Of a DNA stretch of 34,308 nucleotides, positions 25,464 to 33,334 are shown in pieces (position 1 is the stretch's first letter; each line of letters begins with the position of its first letter). The notes beneath the pieces were generated by a model. The model saw nothing but the letters and a program-made list of their open reading frames with translations, did no database searches and was not told the DNA's origin. This stretch comes from Trueperaceae bacterium (lineage in GTDB: Bacteria > Deinococcota > Deinococci > Deinococcales > Trueperaceae): positions 1 through 34,308 of the forward strand of contig JAVLCF010000008.1 of NCBI GenBank assembly GCA_031581195.1, in the 5' to 3' direction. The position numbers and the translations under genes were made by a program.

Positions 25464-26855
25464 ATGCCCAAGATCGCCTTCCTCGGTGCCGGAAGCACCG
25501 TCTTCGCCAAGAACCTGATGGGGGACATCCTCGCCCACCCCGAACTCGCCGAATCGACGCTCGCGCTGCACGACGTCGACGAACACCGCCTCGCCCTCTC
25601 GCACCGGGTCGGCCGACGCGTCGCGGAGACGCTCGGCGCGCACCCGACGTTCGAGGTGACCACCGACCGCGAGCGCGCCCTCGACGGCGCGGACTACGCG
25701 ATCAACATGATCCAGGTCGGCGGCTACGAGCCCTCCACCGTGATCGACTTCGAGGTCCCCAAGCGCTTCGGCCTGCGCCAGACGATCGGTGACACCCTCG
25801 GGGTGGGCGGCATCATGCGGGCGCTGCGCACGGTGCCGGTGCTGCTCGACATGGCCCGCGACATGGAGCGCCTCGCCCCCGACGTGCTGCACCTCAACTA
25901 CGTCAACCCGATGGCGATGAACTGCATGGCGCTCGACCGCGCCACGACCGTCCGCACCGTCGGCCTCTGCCACAGCGTCCCGCACACCGCCGGCGAACTC
26001 GCCGCCGACCTCGACCTGCCCGCCGACGAACTCGACTACCTCGTCGCCGGCATCAACCACGTCGCCTTCTTCCTGAAGCTCGAGCACGCCGGCCGCGACC
26101 TCTACCCCGACCTCCGCCGCGTCCTCGAGGAGGGCCGGATGCCCGACCACAACCGGGTGCGCTACGAGCTCTTCGAGCAGTTCGGGTACTTCGTGACCGA
26201 GTCCAGCGAGCACCTCGCGGAGTACGTCCCCTGGTTCATCAAGGCCGGTCGCGAGGACCTCCTCGAGACCTACAACATCCCGCTCGACGAGTACCTCTAC
26301 CGCTCCCAGGCCGGCCTCGCCAGCTGGGACTTCATCGAGCGCGAGCTCGAGGCGCCCGGATCGCAGGACCCGGACGCGCTCCGCGCGACGCTGGAGGCGA
26401 CCCCGCTGATGCCGACGATGGTCGACGCCTCGGTCGAGGCGTTCGCCTCGCTCCACGAGGTCGAACGCAGCGCGGAGTACGGCGCCCGCATCCTCCACGC
26501 GGTCGAAACCGACACGCCCACGCGCATCTACGGCAACGTCCCCAACCGCGGGCTGATCGAGAACCTCCCCGACGACGCCTGCGTCGAGGTGCCCGCCCTC
26601 GTCGACGCGCAGGGGGTGCAACCCACCCGCATCGGGCGCATCCCGCCGCACCTCGCGGCGTTGATGCAGACGAACGTGAACGTGCAACGGCTCACCGTCG
26701 AGGCGCTCCTGACCGGCGAGCGCGAGCACGTCTACCACGCCGCCATGCTCGACCCGCACACCGCCTCGGAACTCGACCTGAAGCAGATCCGTGCGCTCGT
26801 CGACGCCCTCCTCGACGCGCACGGGGACAGGATCCCCGAGGCCCTGCGCGGCTGA
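25464..26855 (+). CDS. GH4 family alpha-galactosidase/alpha-glucosidase (NAD- and metal-dependent)
   Basis: A 463-residue glycoside hydrolase family 4 enzyme. The N-terminal NAD fold has IAFLGAGSTVFAKNL. Asn148 in YVNPM, Cys169-His170-Ser171-Val172 and His199 in GINHVAF are the substrate and metal site. The CHSV tetrad is the form I associate with alpha-galactosidases such as MelA. GH4 enzymes cleave by NAD-mediated oxidation and elimination, need a divalent metal and work in the cytoplasm. ATG at 25464 has GGAG upstream. It is divergent from module A and 14 bp ahead of a LacI gene. Alternative substrates in the family are alpha-glucosides or alpha-glucuronides. Confidence 0.9.
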   Translation: MPKIAFLGAGSTVFAKNLMGDILAHPELAESTLALHDVDEHRLALSHRVGRRVAETLGAHPTFEVTTDRERALDGADYAINMIQVGGYEPSTVIDFEVPKRFGLRQTIGDTLGVGGIMRALRTVPVLLDMARDMERLAPDVLHLNYVNPMAMNCMALDRATTVRTVGLCHSVPHTAGELAADLDLPADELDYLVAGINHVAFFLKLEHAGRDLYPDLRRVLEEGRMPDHNRVRYELFEQFGYFVTESSEHLAEYVPWFIKAGREDLLETYNIPLDEYLYRSQAGLASWDFIERELEAPGSQDPDALRATLEATPLMPTMVDASVEAFASLHEVERSAEYGARILHAVETDTPTRIYGNVPNRGLIENLPDDACVEVPALVDAQGVQPTRIGRIPPHLAALMQTNVNVQRLTVEALLTGEREHVYHAAMLDPHTASELDLKQIRALVDALLDAHGDRIPEALRG

Positions 26856-26869
26856 GCGGACGGGCGCGC

Positions 26870-27958
26870 ATGACGAGCTCTCGACGCAAACGCACGACCC
26901 TGAAGGAGGTCGCCCACCGGGCCGGCGTCTCGCCGACGACCGCCTCGTTCGTCCTCAACGAGACGCCCGGCGCCGCCATCAGCGCCGCGACGCGCGCCCG
27001 CGTCCTCGACGTCGCCCGGGCGCTCGACTACCTGCCCTCCGCCGCCGCGCGCAGCCTGGTGACCGGCGAAACGAAGACGCTGGGCCTTGTGATGCTCCGC
27101 GCGGACCTGCTGTTGGTCGACGCCTTCGTGCCGCAACTCCTCTACGGCCTCAACCACGTCGCGCGGCGCGCGGGCTACACGGTGCAGGTCGAGGGCATCG
27201 ACGCGGTCGCCGGCGACGACGGGGCGCCCGCCGCGGAGGACGACGACCCGTACCTGCGGATGATCCAGGCGCGCGGCCTCGACGGCCTCGTCGTCCTCGA
27301 CCCCCGGCACGGCGACGCCAACCTGGCGCGACGGATCGCCGACGGGACGCCGATCGTCACCCTCGGGACGGTGCCCGGCGCCGACCCGTACCGCGTCGTC
27401 TCGGACGAGGCCGCAGGCATGCGCCGCGCCGCGGAGCACCTGCTTCACGGGGGGCGACGGCGCGTCGCGCACCTCACCTTCTCGCCGCGCGGGCGGTCGG
27501 GCACCGACGCGCGCCTCGCCGGCTACCGCGCGGCGCTCGAGGGGTTCGGGGTCGCCTACGACGAGGCGCTCGTCGAGGAGACCGGCTACAGCGCCGCCAG
27601 CGGCGCCGACGCCATGGCGCGCCTGCTGGCGCGCCGCCCCGACCTCGACGCGGTGACGTGCGGGAACGACACCGTGGCGCTGGGCGCGATGGCGGCGCTG
27701 GCCGACGCCGGCCTCGCGGTGCCGGACGACGTCGCGGTCGTCGGCTTCGACGACCTGCCCTTCGCCGCGCAGCTCCGCCCGGCCCTCACGACGGTCCGCA
27801 CCGACCCCGTCGCCGCCGGGGAGCGGGCGATGGAGACGTTGCTGTCGTTGCTGGCCGGCGAGACGCCGGAACGCCGCGAGATCCGCATGCCGACCCCCCT
27901 GGTCGTGCGCCGCTCGTGCGGCGTCGATCCCCCGTCCGCCGGACCCCCGCCCACCTGA
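26870..27958 (+). CDS. LacI-family transcription regulator 1
   Basis: A 362-residue LacI/GalR regulator. The DNA-binding domain is TLKEVAHRAGVSPTTASFVLN (10-30), with hinge helix PSAAARSL (56-63). The periplasmic-binding-like sensor domain starts TLGLVMLRADLL and ends with GNDTVALGAMAAL, VAVVGFDDLPFAAQLRPALTTVRTD. The residues aligned with LacI Tyr17, Gln18 and Arg22 are Pro22, Thr23 and Phe27, so its operator should be distinct. It is co-oriented with the GH4 gene (14-bp gap) and likely regulates module A. It is a clear paralogue of the second LacI gene at the right end. Confidence 0.93.
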   Translation: MTSSRRKRTTLKEVAHRAGVSPTTASFVLNETPGAAISAATRARVLDVARALDYLPSAAARSLVTGETKTLGLVMLRADLLLVDAFVPQLLYGLNHVARRAGYTVQVEGIDAVAGDDGAPAAEDDDPYLRMIQARGLDGLVVLDPRHGDANLARRIADGTPIVTLGTVPGADPYRVVSDEAAGMRRAAEHLLHGGRRRVAHLTFSPRGRSGTDARLAGYRAALEGFGVAYDEALVEETGYSAASGADAMARLLARRPDLDAVTCGNDTVALGAMAALADAGLAVPDDVAVVGFDDLPFAAQLRPALTTVRTDPVAAGERAMETLLSLLAGETPERREIRMPTPLVVRRSCGVDPPSAGPPPT

Positions 27959-27974
27959 CCCCGTCCGTCGATGC

Positions 27975-28000
27975 CAACGCCCCGCCGCGGCGGGGCGTTG
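27975..28000 (+). terminator. Perfect 26-bp palindrome after LacI gene 1
   Basis: Arms CAACGCCCCGCCG and its complement meet without a spacer 16 nt after the LacI stop. The right arm overlaps the -35 box of the next promoter. It may end the GH4-LacI transcript; no T-tract is present. Confidence 0.5.
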
Positions 28001-28026
28001 ACAGGTCGATGACGTGCGACTATCGT
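27998..28026 (+). promoter_or_regulatory. Promoter of module B transporter operon
   Basis: TTGACA (27998-28003), exactly 17 nt, TATCGT (28021-28026). The leader of about 140 nt holds nested hairpins: CCAGGAC/GTCCTGG (28080-28086 with 28120-28126) encloses CCGCAC-N3-GTGCGG (28091-28105). Otherwise the 215-bp gap contains no gene. Confidence 0.75.
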
Positions 28027-28029
28027 GAC

Positions 28030-28043
28030 CTAACACGCGTTAG
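28030..28043. promoter_or_regulatory. LacI-type operator candidate of module B
   Basis: CTAACACGCGTTAG, centred on CG, has six of seven symmetric pairs. It begins 4 bp after the -10 box and so covers the transcription start, a classic repressor site. Either LacI protein of this locus could use it. Confidence 0.65.
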
Positions 28044-28173
28044 TCCCGTTTCGCGTGCCCGAATCGGGCCCCCGAGGCCCCAGGACGGATCCGCACCCCG
28101 TGCGGCCCCCCGCCCGTGGTGTCCTGGATGCGCCCGCATTCGGACCCCCGTTCTCGTCCTCCAGGAGGTGGAC

Positions 28174-29436
28174 ATGCATCGAGTCGCCCTGACCCTTCTC
28201 GCCCTGCTGACCGCGACCGCCGTCAGCGCCCAAACGCTCACCGCGTGGGTGTGGGACATCAACAAGCCTGCGCTCGAGAGCACCATCGAGAGCTTCCAGG
28301 AGATGCACCCCGGCGTCGACGTCGTCGTCGAGGACCTCGGGAACCAGAACGTCTACGACCGCGGCCTCGCCGGCTGCGCCGCGGGCGGCCTCGACATGCC
28401 CGACATCTACCTCGTCGAGAACAACGAGGCGGAGGTCTTCTGGTCGCAGTTCCCCGACTGCTTCGTGGACCTCACCACCCTCGGCGCCGACGAGCTCCGG
28501 CCCGCGTTCCCCGACTTCAAGTGGGCGGAACTCACGGTCGGCGACGCGATCCACGCCGTGCCGTACGACTCCGGCCCCACCGCGATCTTCTACCGTCGCG
28601 ACCTGTACGAACAGGCCGGCGTCGACCCCGCCGACATCGAGACCTGGGCCGACTTCATCGACGCCGGTGCGCAGATGAACACCGCGTTCGACGGCAACGT
28701 CAAGATGGGCGCCATCGGCAAGGGCGCCGACGACGAGTGGTTCCGCATGCTCGCCAACCAGGCCGGCTGCTTCTACTTCGACCAGGCCGCCACCGAAATC
28801 ACCATCACGCAGCCCGGCTGCGTCCAGGCGATGGAGACCATGAAGAACGTCTGGGACGCCAGCGTCCTGCACCCCGCCGGCTGGTCGGAGCAGATCCAGT
28901 TCCTGCAGAACGACGCGCAGGCCAGCTCCTTCTTCGGCAGCTGGTACTCCGGCACGCTGATCGCCAACATGCCCGAGGACCAGGCCGGCGAGTGGGGCGT
29001 CTACCTCACGCCCGCGCTCGAAGAGGGCGGCGTCCGCGCCAGCAACCTCGGCGGCAGCGCGCTCGCCATCCCCGCGAGCAGCGACCACCCCGACCTCGCC
29101 TACGACTTCATCACCAACGCCCTCGCCGACGAGGAGAACCAGCTCGAGATCCTGTTCGAGTACGGCCTCACCCCGTCGCTGCTCTCGCTGCAGGGCGACC
29201 CCGCCCTCGAGCAGGGCGTCGAGTTCTTCGGGGGCCAGGCGATCTGGGAGGACATCCTCGGCACGCTCGGGGACGTCCCCGCCGTCGCCGGCACCCAGTA
29301 CTTCCAGGAGGCCCGCGAGGTCATGATCGTCACGGTCAACGACTACCTCGACGGCGAGTACGCCAGCGCCGAAGCGGCGCTCGAGGCCGCCGCCGACCAG
29401 ATCGCGGCCAGCACCGGTCTGCCGATCGCGGACTGA
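28174..29436 (+). CDS. Carbohydrate ABC transporter substrate-binding protein (module B)
   Basis: A 420-residue SBP family 1 protein. The signal peptide is 1-19 (VSA/QT), with no lipobox. Hallmarks are ALESTIESFQEMHPGVDVVVEDLG, MPDIYLVENNEAE, AVPYDSGPTAIFYRRDLYEQAGVDP and NLGGSALAIPASSDHPDLAYDFITNAL. Four cysteines in the mature part (68, 96, 199, 216) could form two disulfides, unlike the cysteine-free module A protein. ATG at 28174 has a strong AGGAGGTG site. A longer open frame upstream is a shadow of the LacI gene region. The ligand is probably a galactoside, judged from the GH42 gene downstream. Confidence 0.93.
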   Translation: MHRVALTLLALLTATAVSAQTLTAWVWDINKPALESTIESFQEMHPGVDVVVEDLGNQNVYDRGLAGCAAGGLDMPDIYLVENNEAEVFWSQFPDCFVDLTTLGADELRPAFPDFKWAELTVGDAIHAVPYDSGPTAIFYRRDLYEQAGVDPADIETWADFIDAGAQMNTAFDGNVKMGAIGKGADDEWFRMLANQAGCFYFDQAATEITITQPGCVQAMETMKNVWDASVLHPAGWSEQIQFLQNDAQASSFFGSWYSGTLIANMPEDQAGEWGVYLTPALEEGGVRASNLGGSALAIPASSDHPDLAYDFITNALADEENQLEILFEYGLTPSLLSLQGDPALEQGVEFFGGQAIWEDILGTLGDVPAVAGTQYFQEAREVMIVTVNDYLDGEYASAEAALEAAADQIAASTGLPIAD

Positions 29437-29452
29437 GCGACCGCCCGACCCC

Positions 29453-29481
29453 GTGGAGGGCGCCCCTGGGGCGCCCTCCAC
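29453..29481 (+). repeat. Hairpin between binding-protein gene and MalF-type gene (module B)
   Basis: A perfect 14-bp stem, GTGGAGGGCGCCCC and its complement, around a single T, 16 nt after the binding-protein stop. It is the fourth such post-binding-protein hairpin in the window. Confidence 0.7.
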
Positions 29482-29503
29482 CCCTCGGCCCGAAAGGACC
29501 GGC

Positions 29504-30406
29504 ATGACGCCAGAGCCCGCCGCCGCCCCCCGCCGTCGCCCCTGGCGCCGCCGCGCGACCCCCTATCTTTTCCTGACCCCCTTCTTCGCGCTCTTCGCGA
29601 TCTTCTGGGTCTACCCGATCGCCTATTCGTTCGTCCTCAGTTTCCTCAACACGCGCCAGCGCCCCTGGACGCTCGACTGGGACTTCAACTGGGGTCGGCT
29701 GGTGCAGGACGAGTACTTCTGGAACGCGCTCGGCAACACGATGCTCATCCTGGTCGTGCAGGTCCCGATCATGCTGGCGTTCGCCACGCTGCTCGCGGTC
29801 GCCTTCTCGAGCGACCTGCTGAGGTTCAAGGGCTTCTTCCGCTTCGCCTTCTTCGCGCCGCTCGTGCTCGGCGCGGTGCCATACTCCGCGGTCTTCCGCC
29901 TCATCTTCAACGAGCAGTACGGCGTCCTCAACTACGGCCTCACCGCGATCGGCCTGCCGTCGGTCTCCTGGCTCTACGAAAGCACCCCCGCGCTCGTGAC
30001 GATCATGATCGCCATGACGTGGCGCTGGACCGGCTACAACGCCGTCATCCTGCTCTCGGGCCTGCAGTCGATCCCCGCGACGCTGTACGAGGCCGCCAAG
30101 ATCGACGGCGCGACCGGCGTGCAGCGCTTCTTCCTCATCACGATCCCGATGCTGCGCCCGGTCCTGCTCTTCACGTTCGTGCTGTCCACCATCGGCACCC
30201 TGCAGCTGTTCACGGAGCCGTGGCTCATCACCACCACCGGACCGGGCAACGCGACCGAGACGCTGGTGACGTACCTCTACCAGCAGGGCTTCCGGAGCTT
30301 CAACTTCGGCTACGCCTCCGCGATCGCCTACAGCGTCGCGATCATCGCGGCGATCTTCTCGCTGCTCCAGATCCGCCTCGTCGGCGGGCGGGAGGTCGAG
30401 CGATGA
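29504..30406 (+). CDS. Carbohydrate ABC permease, MalF type (module B)
   Basis: A 300-residue CUT1 permease with a basic cytoplasmic N-terminus (1-20) and about six helices. The EAA loop is ATLYEAAKIDGATGVQRFFLITIPMLRP (about residues 196-223), followed by LFTEPWLITTTGPGNATETLVTYLYQQGF. ATG at 29504 follows the CGAAAGGACC initiation motif shared with two other genes of the window. It overlaps the next permease by 4 bp. Confidence 0.93.
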   Translation: MTPEPAAAPRRRPWRRRATPYLFLTPFFALFAIFWVYPIAYSFVLSFLNTRQRPWTLDWDFNWGRLVQDEYFWNALGNTMLILVVQVPIMLAFATLLAVAFSSDLLRFKGFFRFAFFAPLVLGAVPYSAVFRLIFNEQYGVLNYGLTAIGLPSVSWLYESTPALVTIMIAMTWRWTGYNAVILLSGLQSIPATLYEAAKIDGATGVQRFFLITIPMLRPVLLFTFVLSTIGTLQLFTEPWLITTTGPGNATETLVTYLYQQGFRSFNFGYASAIAYSVAIIAAIFSLLQIRLVGGREVER

Positions 30407-31233
30407 AGCGCGACCGCCTCCTGCGCAGCCTGGCCCTGCACGCGCTGCTGCTCCCCCTGGCGCTGTTGTTCCTCGCACCGATCGCCTGGATGCTGATCGC
30501 CGCGACGCTCCCCAACGCCGAAATCCTCGCCGCCCCCCCGACCCTGCTGCCCGGCACCCACCTCGCGGAGAACTGGCGCGACCTCAACGCCGACCTCGAC
30601 TTCGTGCGCGTCATGATCAACTCGATCGGCATCTCGATCATCTTCACCAGCGTCGCGACGTTGATCGCCGCGATGACCGGGTACGCCTTCGCGAAGTTCC
30701 GCTTCGTCGGGCGCGGCGTACTGTTCACGATCGTGATCGCCGCCCTGACCATCCCCTTCGAGGTCCGCGCGATCCCCCAGTACCTCCTCGTCGCGCGCGA
30801 CATGGGGCTCTCCAACACCTGGTGGGCGATCATCCTGCCGTGGATCGCCTACCCGCTCGGCGTGTTCTTCATGCGCCAGAACATGCTCTCGGTCCCCAGC
30901 GACCTGCTCGAGGCGGCGCGCATCGACGGCGCCGGCGAACTGCGCATCTTCGCGCAGATCGTGCTGCCGATCATGCGGCCCGCCCTCGCCGCCGTCGCGA
31001 TCGTGCTGTTCTTGTTCCAGTGGAACGACTACTTCTGGCCGCTGTTGATCCTCTCGCAGAAGGACGCCTACACCATTCCCGTCGCCCTCGGCACCCTCGT
31101 CGGCCTGACCCGCGTCTCGTGGGGCGGCATCATGGTCGGCACCGCCATCGCCACGCTGCCCTTCCTGCTGTTGTTCCTCTGGCTGCAGCGCTACTTCATC
31201 GCCGGCATCACCGCGGGAGCGGTGAAGGACTGA
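30403..31233 (+). CDS. Carbohydrate ABC permease, MalG type (module B)
   Basis: A 276-residue CUT1 permease. LEAARIDGAGELRIFAQIVLPIMRPALA is the EAA loop, and FQWNDYFWPLLILSQKDAYTIPVAL is the MalG-type segment. It begins with ATGA overlap at 30403. It is similar in layout to the module A permease but clearly divergent, so the two modules are not a recent copy. No ATPase follows. Confidence 0.93.
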   Translation: MKRDRLLRSLALHALLLPLALLFLAPIAWMLIAATLPNAEILAAPPTLLPGTHLAENWRDLNADLDFVRVMINSIGISIIFTSVATLIAAMTGYAFAKFRFVGRGVLFTIVIAALTIPFEVRAIPQYLLVARDMGLSNTWWAIILPWIAYPLGVFFMRQNMLSVPSDLLEAARIDGAGELRIFAQIVLPIMRPALAAVAIVLFLFQWNDYFWPLLILSQKDAYTIPVALGTLVGLTRVSWGGIMVGTAIATLPFLLLFLWLQRYFIAGITAGAVKD

Positions 31234-31324
31234 CCCCGCGCCACGGGGCGGCCCCCCACGCCGCCCCGCCCGGCCCCCCGCCCGACCTCGACCCGCCCCC
31301 GCGCGGCCTCGAAAGGACCGACCC

Positions 31325-33334
31325 GTGACCCTCGGCGTTTGCTACTACCCCGACCATTGGCCCCGCGACCGCTGGCGCGAGGACGCCGCCGCCATGCGCG
31401 AGCGCGGCATCGAACGCGTCCGCATCGGCGAGTTCGCCTGGAGCCTCCTCGAACCCGACCCCGGCCGCTACGACTTCGCCTGGCTCGACGAAGCGATGGA
31501 CGTCTTCGCCGACGCGGGGCTCGGCGTGATCCTCGGGACCCCCACCCCCACGCCCCCGAAGTGGCTGATCGACGCGCACCCCGACGTCCTCCCCGTCGGC
31601 CGCGACGGCCGCGTCCGCGGGTTCGGTTCGCGCCGCCACTACTGCTTCCGCAGCCGCACGTACGCCCGCGAAACCGAACGCATCGTCGGCGCCCTCGCCG
31701 AACGCTACGGCCGCCACGAGGCGCTCGCCGCCTGGCAGACCGACAACGAGTACGGCTGCCACGACACCACCCGCTGCTGGTGCGACACCTGCCGCGCCGA
31801 CTTCCGCACCTGGCTCGAGGCCCGCTACGGCACCGTCGACGCGCTCAACGAAGCGTGGTGGACGACGTTCTGGAGTCAGACCTACCGCAGCTTCGACGAG
31901 GTCGAACTCCCCGGCCAAGCGGTGACCGAAGCGAACCCCAGCCACGAACTGGACTACCGCCGCTTCGCCTCCGACGGCGTCGTCGCCTACGACGCGCTGC
32001 AGCGCAGCGCGATCCGCCGCCACTCCGACGCGCCGATCGTGCACAACTCCATGATGATCTTCCCCGACTACGACCACGTCGACCTCGCCGACGGGCTCGA
32101 CGTCATCGCCTTCGACAACTACCCCCTCGGCCAGCTCGAGGAGTCGCCGTTCGACGCCGACACCAAGGCGCGCTACCTGCGGACCGGCCACCCCGACCTC
32201 GTCGCCCTCAGTCACGACCTCTACCGCGGGCTGAAGGACGTCCCGCACTGGGTGATGGAGCAACAGCCCGGCCAGGTGAACTGGGCCCCCTCCAACCCGC
32301 TCCCCGCCGACGGCGCCGTCCGCCTCTGGACGCTGCAGGGCCTCGGGCACGGCGCGGAGATGGTGTCGTGGTTCCGCTGGCGGGCGGCGGTCGGCGCGCA
32401 GGAAACGAACCACGCCGGCCTGCTGCGGCACGACGCGACCCCCGACCAGGCGTTCGAGGAGGCCGGCCGCGTCGCCGACGACGTCGGTGCGCCGCGCAGC
32501 GGTACGGCGAGCGCCGCCGCCCGCGACGTCGCCGCCGGCCTCGCCGCCGCCGCGACGCCGCGGGCACCGGTCGCGATCGTGTTCGATTACGACGACCTGT
32601 GGGCGTCGGAGATCCAACCGCACACCGCCGGCTTCACCTACTGGGGGCAGGTCCTCGGCTACTACGCCGCCCTGCGCGGCCTCGACCTCGACGTCGACCT
32701 GGTGCCGAAGAAGAAGCTGGGCGTGCCGGCGGCCGACGGCGGCCGCGACCTCACGCCCTACGCCGCCGTGGTCGCGCCGGCGATGCAGCTCGTGGGCGAC
32801 GCCATCGTCGCCCCCTTCGAGGCGTACGTGCGGCAGGGGGGACGGCTGCTGTTCGGGCCGCGCAGCGGGGCGCGCACCCCGACCGGCGTCGCGCAGGCCC
32901 CCACCCCCGGACCGCTCCGCCCCCTCGTCGGCGGGCGCGTCACCCGCATCGACGGCCTCCGGCCCGGCGTGACCCGGACCCTCGAGGCGGACGGCGCGAC
33001 GTACCCCTACGGCACCTGGGCTGACCTGCTCGAGGCGGACGCGGACGGCGAGGTGCGCGCGACGTACCACGACCCCGCCTACCGCGGGGCCGCCGCCTGG
33101 GTCGCGCGCCGGCACGGCGACGGCGAAGCGTCGCTGCTCGGCGCCTGGCTGGAGGCGGACGCCCTCCGCACCCTCCTGCGCCCCTGGCTCGAGGCGGCCG
33201 GCGTCGCCACGCGTCCCCTCCCCGACGACGTGCGTCGCGCCGGACGTTGGTGGCTGAACTTCGGCGACGCAGCCCACACGATCGACGGCGTCACGATCCC
33301 CGCGCTGGACGCCGTGGAGGTCGACCCGGGGTGA
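31325..33334 (+). CDS. GH42 beta-galactosidase
   Basis: A 669-residue family 42 beta-galactosidase. The TIM barrel (about 1-390) starts LGVCYYPDHWPRDRW. Acid/base Glu142 is in QTDNEYG and nucleophile Glu312 in WVMEQQPGQVNW, nearly the same positions as in the Thermus A4 enzyme (141, 312). Cys107, Cys151, Cys153 and Cys156 match the zinc cluster of that enzyme. A trimerisation domain (about 410-600) and a small C-terminal domain follow. There is no signal peptide, so it is cytoplasmic. The start is GTG at 31325 after CGAAAGGACCG. It overlaps the next gene (GTGA). Confidence 0.95.
   Translation: MTLGVCYYPDHWPRDRWREDAAAMRERGIERVRIGEFAWSLLEPDPGRYDFAWLDEAMDVFADAGLGVILGTPTPTPPKWLIDAHPDVLPVGRDGRVRGFGSRRHYCFRSRTYARETERIVGALAERYGRHEALAAWQTDNEYGCHDTTRCWCDTCRADFRTWLEARYGTVDALNEAWWTTFWSQTYRSFDEVELPGQAVTEANPSHELDYRRFASDGVVAYDALQRSAIRRHSDAPIVHNSMMIFPDYDHVDLADGLDVIAFDNYPLGQLEESPFDADTKARYLRTGHPDLVALSHDLYRGLKDVPHWVMEQQPGQVNWAPSNPLPADGAVRLWTLQGLGHGAEMVSWFRWRAAVGAQETNHAGLLRHDATPDQAFEEAGRVADDVGAPRSGTASAAARDVAAGLAAAATPRAPVAIVFDYDDLWASEIQPHTAGFTYWGQVLGYYAALRGLDLDVDLVPKKKLGVPAADGGRDLTPYAAVVAPAMQLVGDAIVAPFEAYVRQGGRLLFGPRSGARTPTGVAQAPTPGPLRPLVGGRVTRIDGLRPGVTRTLEADGATYPYGTWADLLEADADGEVRATYHDPAYRGAAAWVARRHGDGEASLLGAWLEADALRTLLRPWLEAAGVATRPLPDDVRRAGRWWLNFGDAAHTIDGVTIPALDAVEVDPG

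Noticed and set aside
26791-28173. An N-terminal extension of the module B binding protein through the LacI gene
   Set aside because: The frame is open but Arg/Pro-rich and out of frame with the real LacI gene; signal peptide and strong ribosome site fix the start at 28174.
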